Assembly: GCA_027186245.1 (NCBI GenBank)
Contig: CP114481.1
Coordinates: 55,002,569-55,066,568 of the forward strand
Source: Coriaria nepalensis
Lineage: Eukaryota; Streptophyta; Magnoliopsida; Cucurbitales; Coriariaceae
Reading direction: 5' to 3'
Length of the DNA stretch: 64,000 bases
Shown here: positions 1-10,929 of the stretch, piece after piece
Position numbering within the stretch: position 1 is the first letter of the stretch
Layout: the number at the start of each line of letters is the position of its first letter
Translations under genes and position numbers: made by a program
Notes under the pieces: generated by a model
What the model was told of the DNA's origin: nothing
Database searches by the model: none
Seen by the model: only the letters and a program-made list of their open reading frames with translations

Positions 1-414
1 GTACAAAGAAAAGATAGGGATAAAGCTGCGGTGGATAATTCAATTTTACTTGTGAGAAATGTTAGTTGGGAATTAAAAGAATCGATTGAGATTAATTGAA
101 AGTTATTTTTTTTATAATAAAAAACCGACAATATTGAGCGGGCATCTTTCCGGCAACAAGATCTAATGGAAAGTGCAAACAATGTAGCAAGGCGTATTCT
201 ATTACCTCTGATATACAACATTCTATCCACTTGATTACGTGGCAGAAGTAAGCGTAAAGCTTTACTAAGAACCTCTACTAGTAATGAAGATGACAATGAG
301 ATTAAAAGGGTTACTTGCTGTGCATTTAGCACACAAGAGAACTGCATTATTCCAAAATACACTTTAGGACTAGGGGTGAAAAAGCCCTAGCAAATGCATC
401 ATCAGCAGTTGAGT
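1..414. other. 3' flank of the ACBP gene, no coding feature seen
   Basis: This AT-rich stretch lies downstream of the minus-strand acyl-CoA-binding protein gene. It should hold that gene's 3' UTR and polyadenylation region. I see no open frame or RNA gene in it. Confidence 0.5.
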
Positions 415-3212
415 CTAGTTCTCCGGAGATTGTATCCAAGGCCATCTTGAATCACAAAGATCGGTAGGAGAGTTTCCGTCGTTGTCCTTTGCATTTGTGT
501 CTGCATTTTGCTTCTTCACAAGGTATTCAGCGATTGCTTCTCTCTCACAAACAGCAGCATAATGCAATGGGGTTTGACCATCATTATCCTTCCAAATAGA
601 AAACGAAAAAAGATTTAAAGTCTGGTGCAGGGAGAATCCTTTAAAACCTAATCTACAGACTATGAATGTGTAATTCAAAGGGTATGCAGATGAGAAATGA
701 AAATGAAACAAACAATTAAAATCAGACATATCCTCTATGCTCTTGGGCCTAACCTCAAAGGTCAAGACTTATGGTTACAAAAAAGTAATTAAAATTCAAT
801 AACCTTTGCATCAATCTCAGCATTCCTGCTTGCAAGTAGTTCTACTATGTCGGAGTGTCCACGGTCAACAGCCCAATGCAATGGTGTCCGGCCTTCACTA
901 TCTACAATCCATCCAGGCAAATATTTTAATTTATGGCTTTTATCAACCTTGGAGAAATTTAAGGTTTAAACTTAGAAACTCCCTAGTATATATGTAAGAC
1001 ACAAACTCGGAACTACTGATTGAAAACCCTATGCCAAGATATGCTACCGAAAACAGACGAACCAGTTTTTTCTCTGTATCAGGGATAATTTTGCAATGAT
1101 GGTGCAAAGAAAAAGACAGACATCCACGGTGATATACCATTACATAAGTGATAGCTATTATATTAATTTCAGAAAGCAAGTAGCTTTACTAGAGACAGCT
1201 TTAGAGAAACAAACCTTTAACATTCACTGAGACCCCGCTTTCTAAGCACTTCAGCAAATTTTCCACTTCTCCTTCCCTGGCACAGGCATGAATAGCATCC
1301 AATTTCCTGAATGTTGAAAGAATAATCTTTCAGCATTACCACCAAATACTTGCTTAAAAGAAAAAACAAAAAGTTCTACCTAGCAAAGCATATATCAAAT
1401 AAGCAAATCTTGACAATCACTAAGTTATTTGAGGTTTAATGCTCAATAAAATGATTAAGGAGGTATTTTACAGTCCAATATATGAAAATATGAACAAACA
1501 CCAAATTAAATAAAGGTAAAAAATGTTGACAACAATTCAGCTACTGAAAACTTAATATAAGCTACAGGCCCATAACAAAAAATAAAAAATAAAAAAAAAG
1601 AAACACAAACGCATAAAGAGAAGACAGAGAATCTAAAAATATTATACATCTTATTAAGGTCATGATCAATCTTCTAGATCATGCCAAAAGGTTTTTTATA
1701 GAGTTACATAGGTACACCAGAAAACCTATAATATTGGAAAAAAAGCCCTTCAACATGACACAATTATAAGGAGTTGAGCTTTTGCAATTTTGCCAGCTTT
1801 GCAGGCAAGTCAACTTGACTACATAGTAGTTCACATCTATCAGCAAACAAATGGCCATGACATGAAGGTACATAAGACCACATCTGAATACCATTACAAG
1901 AAACCTAAAGAAGGAAAGTTCATATAATCAAAGTAATGAAGAACCTTACAACTCATTTCCAGATTCCTCCTCATAAACAAAACTGCTGAAAACCGGTCCC
2001 ATTGGGGATTTAGAATCTCTACTTGCTGCATCACCATTTTTGACCTTGCTCCCCTGTTCATATGCATTAAGAGATGGAAAAAAGAATGAAAACAAAATCA
2101 ACTAGTATGTAGATATGAAGTGGTACCAAGTATATTAAAGCAAGAAAGTGTTAAGACCTCACCACACTTGAACCATCTAGCCAAGAAGGATACAACTCCG
2201 TAACAATATCAATGTATTTTTGCATTGCATCTTCTGGAGGCATCGCTCCCAATTTCTGCCATGCTTGCCTAGTAAAATTACCCAAAAAAAAATACTCACT
2301 GGGATGTCACGGAATAAAAAGAAAATATGTAATTCAATAACTCAGACAGTGTTTCAAGCTTAACTTCTATCCTTTATTACAAAATACTTGTCAATGCAAA
2401 TATTCCTAGTATCACATTGTCGCTATATATCCATTTTATGAAGCTCTACAACCTATTGATTATATAGTCAGATAGAACATCCCCAGACCCATTTTTTCAT
2501 TTACAACTTGATTGGCACCAGAAAAGTAGCAACTTTTGGTTCATAGTTGCAATAAAATTTCCTGAAACCTCAATATCCCAATAAGAGGCTTCATATTCCA
2601 ACTGATCCAAATCTAAAAAATACAAATCAATCTCAACTGAACATTGAAATGAGAACTGAGCTAGAAACAATCATAATGGAAGAAAAAAATATACCACTTA
2701 GCGCGAGCCGTCATTTTCAGAGCAGAGGGCTGAGGCGCAGTACAAGGACCCTCGGTTGCAATCTTGTACAGGCCATACAGCTGCAACTGCACGTCGTTCG
2801 AAACCTTCTGTGAAAGGCGATCCGCCGCAGCAGCTGCCACAAACGCCGTAGCAGTGCTGAAAATCTCGTCCAACTCCGTACTCTCGACCCCCTCCCAATC
2901 ATCATCAGAGTCACTGCCACCTAAACTATCATTCATCACGCTACCTTGCTCTGCGATCACTGAGTCGGCCTCATTGCCTCGACCTAAATCATCCAAACCG
3001 GACCTGGTTCCACGTCGGTCCTCATCAGATGGCTTGAATTCAGGCTTCGCGTCAGATTGAGATCGACTCAGACTGGTTTCCGAGGTGATGGCGCGAGAAA
3101 TGGAGAGCTTTTCTTCTCTGAATGAGGTCAAGACGGAGATCAACTTGGCGAGAAGGAAAGAGAAAATGAGTCCTATAATGACGGATTGGAGTAGCTCTCC
3201 CCATTCAGCCAT
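415..3212 (-). CDS. Ankyrin-repeat acyl-CoA-binding protein (ACBP1/ACBP2 type)
   Basis: Six coding exons: 3212-2695, 2268-2163, 2053-1950, 1306-1215, 901-804 and 588-415. All junctions are GT-AG, and the total is 363 codons plus stop, close to the roughly 340-355 residues usual for plant ACBP1/2. Residues about 8-28 form a hydrophobic N-terminal anchor. An acidic, Ser/Asp-rich linker follows, then an acyl-CoA-binding domain at about 114-203 with the typical YGLYKIATEGPC and KMTARAKWQAW motifs. From about 244 to the end there are ankyrin repeats (GRTPLHWAVDRGH, DGQTPLHYAAVCER). Family members sit in the ER or plasma membrane, bind long-chain acyl-CoA and phospholipids, and use the ankyrin part to bind partners such as ERF-type transcription factors. 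The start is the only ATG that precedes the anchor. The gene looks intact. Confidence 0.93.
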
Positions 3213-4440
3213 GGTCGAGGAGAAGGAAATTACAGATTCGAAGTAATGAAGAAAACCCTAATCCCTAAAAAGATTCTTCCTGTTAGGGATTATCGCAGGG
3301 ATGGTGAAGTGCCGGAAATATTCGGAGCAGAAGGAGAGTATTTCATTGTGGGCCCCAAAAATAGTGAATTTCTTTCTTAGCTTGAGAAGTTATAGCCTTG
3401 AGGTGAGCCGAGCTGAGCCGGTGGCCCCGCTGTGTCAACCATATTCGTATCTATTTTTGTATTTGTTCTATTTATATATATTTTTTTAGGTTAAATTAAT
3501 TATTATTATTATTTAGATGCCATAAAATACACAAATTATTAAGTCCCGACTCGAGCTTAGTAGACACGAGTCGAACACGTGATACCACATATCCGTACGA
3601 GTTATATGTATCTTTGTAATCACTATATTTAGTAAAATATATAAGTACAAAAAATTCATATAATTGAAATTTAAAAAAGAATAGGAAAAAAAAAATTTAT
3701 ACAAACTAAAATGTACAATAAAAATAGGATGACCAACGGTCAATTCGGTGTAAGGTGGGATCCGATAATCGGTTCGCACATAATTTATAAGATAACAAAG
3801 TTGATAAATTGATTAATATCGTTTCTCTCAACTAACCGGTCGTTTAGTGATCGGTTTCGGTTAGTAGTGCGAAGATATGTCTTTAAGTGATAGAGAAAGC
3901 GAGGGCAAGGTGTTTCGATGGTGGCCTGTGCGAAATTAAGCCCTAGAGAACCTAAAACCAAACATGTTAAGAAAAGTACTTAAAAATCTAAATTGTAGTT
4001 ATAGAATATGGCAACAATTTTTATGATTATTACAAAAACTCATGTCGGATGACTAAAACTCGATTTTTAAGAAGCAACCGTGTTTAGTTTACCATCGGTT
4101 TTTGAATCCTAAATAATGAAAGAAATGCAAAAAAATGATTTTTGAATCTTACATTTTAGACCCATTTTTTTGGCTTGTTTTTAAAAATCAATTTTTAAAA
4201 TTTATGACAACAAAAACACATGTATTCTTTTAACACTAGTCTTAACTTTATTGCTTAGGAATTAGTTTTCCATACTTGGCTTCTAGTAACCTAGTTTACT
4301 TTGATTCTTTCTTTTTTGATTTTTAAAAAGAAAGAGAAAAATCATTTTGTCTTCCATACTTTCATTAATGTTTCCTTTCATTCATATTCTTCTGCAAGTA
4401 GTGTACTACTAATTTTCTTTTGTGTTTTGTCTTCTCCAAG
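3213..4440. other. Upstream region of the ACBP gene, AT-rich, no gene seen
   Basis: The part next to 3212 should carry the ACBP promoter and 5' UTR. The rest is AT-rich. Around 3720-3880 there are several CGGTT-type words in both orientations, which could be debris of a transposon. I could not define element ends or terminal repeats. Confidence 0.4.
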
Positions 4441-4589
4441 ATCGGGCCAGAGAACTTGCAAATATGATTGGAGCAGAAGCTCTTTCTCTCATCGATCTAG
4501 AGAATTTCCATCCCGAGTATGGTATGATTCTTGCAAACGCCACATCTATGGGAATGAAACCAAGAGTTGATGACACTCCCATTTCTAAG
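4441..4589 (+). pseudogene. Orphan exon of 3-dehydroquinate dehydratase/shikimate dehydrogenase
   Basis: An open stretch of about 50 codons reads DRARELANMIGAEALSLIDL, then an ENFHPEYGMILAN segment, and ends with DDTPISK. This matches the shikimate dehydrogenase half of the plant bifunctional DHQ-SDH enzyme, in the NADP-binding region that contains the GMILANxTSxGM motif. It is bounded by an AG at 4439-4440 and a GT donor at 4590, exactly like one exon. I found neither the preceding exon (dehydroquinase domain) nor the following one (the VFDAVYTP segment) within a kilobase upstream or before the tRNA downstream. I read it as a single-exon relic of a duplicated or transposed gene. An exon of a gene with very long introns is less likely, because the ACBP gene and the tRNA flank it. 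Confidence 0.75.
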
Positions 4590-4825
4590 GTCTCTCCTTC
4601 TTCCCTTCCCTACTACATCAGTTATAACTTTTTATTTCCTTACTTGCCCCTCAGAAATATTCCCTTTCACTTTCAATATTATTTTGAACAAAAATGCTGG
4701 GATAAAAAGTAAGAGACATAATTTATTTTACGAAAATTATTATATAATATCTTTTGGTTTGATTATATATATATACTTCACTTTGGAAAGGGCCCAGAAA
4801 TAATAAAAATAAAGGGCCAGATACG

Positions 4826-4896
4826 TGCGCATCCGGGGAATCGAACCCCGGTCAGTACCGTGGGAGGGTACTATGATACCACTACACTAGATGCGC
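4826..4896 (-). tRNA. tRNA-Gly (anticodon CCC)
   Basis: The minus strand folds into a full cloverleaf of 71 nt. The acceptor stem GCGCATC pairs with GATGCGC and is followed by discriminator A. The D-arm has GTGTAGTGGTATCAT (A-box like). The anticodon stem GTACC/GGTAC closes the loop CTCCCAC, which puts CCC at positions 34-36. The T-arm is GGGGTTCGAATCCCC (B-box). There is no intron, and CCA is not encoded, as expected for a nuclear plant tRNA. A short T-run for Pol III termination is not obvious directly downstream. Confidence 0.95.
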
Positions 4897-4959
4897 TTCC
4901 TTGACCAATGCCCACTTCTAAATTTATATATTTTTATTAAGTTTCAAAGTCCATTAACG

Positions 4960-7181
4960 AATCCATGGTTGGCCCCAAAATTTACTGCCAATATGTCCAA
5001 AGAGTTACTATAGACCAAAATGTCATCAGAGAATATATTATGACAAACTTTCTAAGAAATTATTTTTAAAAAGCAAGACTCATTGAAGCTCGGAAAGTGG
5101 CGGGGCATTTGTAAGGCCAAAAGGCATGACTAAGGTCTATTTGATGGTAACCTGCCCTAAGGTCTATTTTTTTTAAAAATGCAAGCACCATGAAACTCAT
5201 CTAGAAGTTCATCAAGTGTAGGAATAGGAAACTTGTCTTTTATAGTCACATTTTGTAAGACCCTATAATCTACGGAAAAAGGCCAAGTTCCATCTTTCTT
5301 TTTTACTAATAAAACAAGAGAAGAAAATGGACTTTGGCTAGGGCGTATAACACCTGTTTTCAGCATTTCAGAAACTAAGGACTCAATTTCATATTTTTGG
5401 TAGTGAGTGTATCTATATGGTTTCACATTCATAGGTTGGGAGTTGTTTAATAGGTGTATTTTATAGTCAATAGCACGAAAGGGCGGCAATTCAGTTTGTT
5501 CCATAAAAACATCGTTAAACAAGTCAAGGGTAGAAGTTGTGCAGGAGTTGATACCTCATCAGTTTGTTGGGCAAATGTTGCCATTGATAGCAGCTGGAAG
5601 CAATTGAGAGAACCTTCAATTTTGGACGGCCTTCTGAGTTGATAGGCAGTTTAAGGAACTTGACCAATCTTTCTTGAATGAAGTTGTGCCTGCTTCCCCC
5701 CATCTATTAGAGTTTGCAATGGAGTGTTGCTGATCATACCTCTAACTCTCAAAGTTCTAGGGCAAATTTGGCCATTCATAGCATGCAAACTTATCTCTGG
5801 AATATCTTGTTCAACTTCATCTGTAACTATATCATATGTTCCATACATTCAGTTTCTTGACTATCATCAATCATCAACATAAAAAGTTTCCTCTTACATT
5901 TGTATCCCATGTAAATTTCTCATCATAGTTATAGCATAACCCTTTCTCTCTTCTAGCTAACATCTAAGTTGTGGATAGTTTCTTAATGGCATAGGTATTT
6001 GGCTTGGATGTAATGGTTTGGTTTGGAGGTAGGGAAGGTGTGGGAAGTAATTGAGGTAATGTGGAAGGGTTAAGTTGTTGATTCTTGGAGTACCAAGTTC
6101 TATCCACCCAGGTTTTTGTACTGGACTTAGCATCATTATTATTCTCATCATACAAACGAGCTAAACCGGTAGCTTGAATTAAGGATTGAGGTTTACATAC
6201 CTGAACCTCTTTACGCAATTCAGGCTTCAATCCAGAGACAAAGCAGCTTACTAGTGCATGTTCTTGAATGCCTGGGATCTTGTTGGATAGGGTTTCGAAT
6301 TGGTGTTGGTATTCCTGTAGAGTTCCAATTTGCATCAGCTTACTCAATTTACCGAAATGGTCTTCGTATTTTGATGGACCAAATCTTTTTCCAGAGCCCT
6401 TAAGAAGAGATGCCAATCATGGATTAAATTGTTCTTGCACATCCAGTCAAACAAATCCAATGCATCCCCATCCAAATGAAATGAAGCAATGGTTAATCTC
6501 TGCTGTAATGGCGTATGGTAATAATCAAACTCAAAGTATCTTTGAAGTCTAGAAATTCAAGCACTAGGATTCTCACCTGAAAAACGAGGAACATCCAGTC
6601 TCATGGTCTTCATGACAGAAGGATTTCCATTGAAGCCTGGAACAACGTCGTACGGAAATCCAGGTGCCGGCTGTAAGTATGGTGGTAAGATGTGCGGTGA
6701 ATATGGAGGTAGTGGTTGCGGTGAATATGGTGGTTGAGGTGGCGGTGGAGGAGGTTGTTGCTGTGCATTTGCAAATTGCAGCTCCACTTTTGCATCCAGA
6801 GCGTGTAATCCAACAACTAATTCTTTAATTGCAGAATCCAAAGATTCCATTATTGCGCTCTGTTTTTCTTGAAATGCAGAAAGCTTAGACATTGATTCGT
6901 CCAATCGAGCCTGTTTGGTACCTTCAGCCATGGCGAATTCGAAATCCACGAGAGCACCACTGATAGGATCTGAGTTGGCCGGTTCGAGTCGGCTAGACTC
7001 CTCTGAAGACCGTTAGCGATAGAGAGAGAGAGAGAGAGAGTTAACGGGAGAGAAACTAGAGAGAGATATTGTAATTTCATCGCTTAATCATCTTCATACA
7101 GATTTACAAGCATATAAACATCTCTCAATTCTTATAGATTAGTTACAATCATCAAACTGAATTCAGTTACAAGGCTAACAG
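4960..7181 (-). mobile_element. Decayed Ty3/gypsy LTR retrotransposon (gag, protease, partial RT)
   Basis: Read on the minus strand the parts appear in the order expected for Ty3/gypsy. Gag is at about 6932-5964, with a Pro-rich N-terminal part and a capsid-like segment containing EYQHQFETLSNKIPGI and FVSGLKPELRKEV. A damaged zinc knuckle (LCYNYDEKF, one Cys replaced by Tyr) lies near 5910. A retropepsin-like motif (LIDGGS) lies near 5700. Reverse transcriptase starts at 5522 with the family motif VKPYRYTHYQKYEIE and VLLVKKKDGTWPF, and continues through a frame change to a DDILVYS catalytic motif near 5010. RNase H, integrase and the far LTR are missing. Frameshifts and stops separate the pieces. 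The stretch 6951-7181 would be leader or partial LTR; a TGTTAGCC start at 7181 is possible but unproven. Confidence 0.85.
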
Positions 7182-8354
7182 ATCATTGAGCTCTCCAACG
7201 GCTCCATGGGCATGCCTCTTGATCTCCAATGTCTAGTAAGACGACATGTCGTTTACTCCACTGCATTAAAACCGACACGTAGTCTTCAAACTTGACAGGA
7301 GGTCTTTTGGCTCGTTTATCCTTCTTTGATTCTTCCTTTCTTATGATCATATTACCATCAAAATTTAAAAGCACTTTTGTCCTTGTTACTCACAAATTTC
7401 TTGCATAAAGTTACTGCTTTTTATGTATAGAAAACTTATAAGGCATTTGAGCTTGTCTTCATGTAAGATACACATCACAGTGTCCTTTCATTTATGCTTC
7501 TACAAGCAATTAAGGGAAAAAAAAAAAAGGGGGATAGGGGGGTGGGCAAAGGAACGCTGTGAGAAACCTAGAAATGGAACTAAAATCTAGTGTGATGTTG
7601 AACTAAAACTGAAAATGATACACATTTATAGGTCATGTTAGCAAACGGGTCTCTCTCTATTCGGGCGAGTCGGCCATTAGTTGATTTTGTTTTCCGGGAT
7701 AACAGAAACAGTTACCGCTAATTCCAACCCACAAGAATCCAAACTTGAAATGTCTTGAAGGCAGGAACAAAATAGTCTCTGGATTTATTAAGCACCAAGA
7801 TGAAGAAGAAATGGGAGGCAAGAAAACGGCTCCACCAAGTTAACCTCATAAGCAAATCCAAGTGGCAAAGGACCCTTTGATGAACTCAGGCACAAAATGG
7901 CAGACAACAAACAATTCAGAATAATCCTTAACCATCCAATATAATAGCCCAAGTTTCCCCACCATTCTCAACCCCAGATGAACTTCAACCACTAGCTCGA
8001 GATTTCCCCGGACTCCTTAAAGAACAAAGGGGAAAGAACTTTATCCAATATGGGCTCACACCTGCATTATGAGCAGATAGTATCTCAAATCAGAGCTTCC
8101 TACCACATGCTCTCGCATAATTGTCCTTTGCAGGCAAACCACAAAAAAAATCTAGAACATCAAATCAAATTTTCTTTTGTGACAGTAAGTTCTTTTTTTT
8201 TTCCATGGATCTGGATAAGCTAACCTTGGCCGCTAGCTTATCCAAAGGCACCTCTATTTACATTTGCAACCTGAAAAAACCTGCAATTGCTATCCAACCC
8301 TGAAGATTGGGTGGGCCCAATTGGGAAAACCGGGTGAGTAATGTCAATGAAATT
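7182..8354. other. Intergenic DNA between the gypsy element and the WD40 gene
   Basis: No supported gene. The right end should carry the 3' UTR of the minus-strand WD40 gene. A 63-codon open frame at 7183-7374 has no recognisable domain and I do not call it. Confidence 0.5.
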
Positions 8355-10929
8355 TTAAACAGGTATGGGTAAACCGTAATTCTGAAAAGACTTGATGTGT
8401 CCATCCCAGCCTGCAGTCACAATAACGAGACCCCAAGCATGGGACCCCGAGGTGCTACCGCAAGATGCTTTTAAGAACTTGTATTGAGATCTATTAATCC
8501 GAGATGGCTTGTCGGCTAAGGAGCTATAGGTAGGAAGCTTCTCCTCCGGCCAAGTAGCAGACCCCTTGGGGAAAGTCTCTAAGAAGAATTCCTGGCTCAG
8601 AGATAAACCTGAAGGTGAAGTTAGCACTTCAAGTAAAGTATCATCTGAGGCATGCAATTGGGTTCCACTTGTTGCATTATTACGTTTCAGGCCGAGCCAA
8701 GGTAGTGCAATGGAAGCATTGCATGCGAAATACTCATAGGACCTAATTTTTTTTCCTTGAGAGAAGAATGGCTCGTTCTGAGCTTTACAGTACCATATAT
8801 ACACATTAGAATCTCCACAAGCTGAGATAATATGTTTCCCGTCAGAAGTAAGAGAAGCCAATGTCTGGTTTCCAGCACAGCGTAGTCCTAAAGAGGAGAA
8901 GAACAGGGGGAAAGTTATAGATCGTAGAAACAATCATATTACGAGGTCACTTTCGTCAAGTATGATCATACAATCTAATCGTACATACCCTGGTACTTTC
9001 CGATCACATTAAGACCGTGAAGAATTCTGACTTGAGAATCAGCACATGTCACCATTAATTTGCCAGAATCTTGGGGAAAGAACTGGAGTAAAAATACACT
9101 GGATTACTTTTACTTTTATGAATGAAAATCAAGAAAATGTATCGAATTTTTATTTTAAGAATTTACCTGGAAGCCTGTTATCTTCCTGCACGGGGACTTC
9201 TTCTTATTGTGTAAGCATATTTGAGCATACAATTGAAGTTGATTATCTGATATATCATAAAAGCGACAATTTCCTGTCATTGAGCCAACAACTCCTCCCT
9301 GTATGAGAAGAGTAAAAGAAACATGTAAGTTTACACACTCAAGAAATCTTAGAAGAACAACATTTTTTCTGACTTTCTCAAAATTGACTTGCAGGGAAAA
9401 GAAAAAACCAAACTAAACCTGTCCATCAGGGCGATAACACACAGCCGTAACAATCTCTCTTACATCAGTCCAACCTACAACTTGACCACAAGAAATTCCC
9501 CAAATTCGAACTTTCCCATCTATCGACCCACTAATGAAGTGATCATCATTTACAGGATTAAAGTGGACGCTGGTCACTGCAAAACCCCTCAAATCCATTA
9601 ACAAGGAGGGAAAAAAAAACTAAAAACTAAAAGAGCTACTTTACAATTTAAAGAATTTAAGTTCAGCTAAAGAACCCACCATAATTATTGTGTGAAAATA
9701 CTCTAACACAATCTTCAGATCCCATTCTCCAAAGCCGAACAGTTTTGTCAACTGATGAAGATACAAGATGCTGCAATCAAATGGAAGCAAATTAATTAAA
9801 GAATACAGTATATAAAAACCCAATCCAAGTAAGAGACAGAGTAACTTACATTAATCTTTGACCAAGAGAGATCCAAGATTTCACCACTATGCCCATAAAA
9901 TTCATGCAAAGGTTTTTCCAAGATTCTGAACACTCTAGGTGGGAAAATAACACAAGCCGATTCGGATGTTTTTCTCGACCTTACTGGTTTCCCAATAACC
10001 TCTTTATTCACAGCCAGAGGTTTCAACTCAGAGAGATGATTCACTGTGAAGTATATACAAGAAGGATCTAAATCCGGAACATCAGTTCTATTACACCTCT
10101 CATCCTCAACTACTTGCCACAATCTAACAACCCCATCTTCACCACCGCTTGCAAGATATTGTCCATCTGGACTAAATTTCATAGCCAAAATCGCACCTTC
10201 ATGGGCCTTAATATCTTGGCCCAGATAAAGAGCAGACAGTTCCTTTAACTGCTTCTTGTTTTGCCGAACCTTAACTCTATGAACTTTACTTACTGCAACC
10301 AAATCTCTTTCATTCTTCCCTTTCTCACCCGTGAACCGGAATTTACCCAACAAACTGCCCTTAATCCTCTTCACTGCTTGAGCCAAAGTGCTTGTCGGTT
10401 TATCTTCGGACAATGGACCCAAACTGTTCTCGAGCTCTTCCAAACCACCCGGAAGGCTCAAACCGTCTTCTCGGGCCTCACTAACCGTTGCTTCATCTTG
10501 ACTACTTGCAAAGTTTTCCTTTAACCCCAAATCATCTACAAAGTTGGAATTATCAGTAGACCAGCAAGATAGGATTGAATAGAACTCCTCATCAAGACTC
10601 GATTTGTTCATCAGGTGGGACCCACTAATTTCCCTAATTCTATCACTTTCTTGTCCATTAACATCACTACATACGTCTACTGGACTGTTATCATCAAAAT
10701 GACCGAAACCGGACCGCATCCATTGAGAAAAGGATCTCCGACGCTCTTCTACGCTAAGAAGGCTTTGCATCCATACATCATCATATTGGAAACAGCTCTC
10801 GATCCAATTGTCGAAATTGGAGTTAGAATTCAGTACTTGAACGGTATTGAAATTTGGTTCAGAAGTTGAACCAATATCCTCGTGAGTATCAAAGAAGGGA
10901 CATTTTTCTTTTTCACTTGACCTATCCAT
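8355..10929 (-). CDS. WD40 repeat protein (WDR44-like plant family)
   Basis: Six coding exons: 10929-9850, 9770-9680, 9576-9419, 9298-9167, 9082-8989 and 8887-8355. They sum to 695 codons plus stop with phase kept throughout. The first 235 or so residues are acidic and low in predicted structure. They include an [16 protein letters not shown] segment and a basic [19 protein letters not shown] patch. WD repeats then begin at about 240: [20 protein letters not shown] with the closing VVRLWQV, then [18 protein letters not shown], then [20 protein letters not shown], then [21 protein letters not shown], and further blades to the C-terminus ([16 protein letters not shown] end). The family resembles animal WDR44, a Rab11-binding protein, but the role in plants is largely unknown. 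The repeat part should form one propeller acting as a scaffold. Confidence 0.92.

Noticed and set aside
3720..3880. Possible transposon with CGGTT inverted words
   Set aside because: Words are short and I could not define terminal repeats or a target duplication.
7183..7374. 63-codon minus-strand frame beside the gypsy element
   Set aside because: No recognisable gag or pol motif; probably chance.
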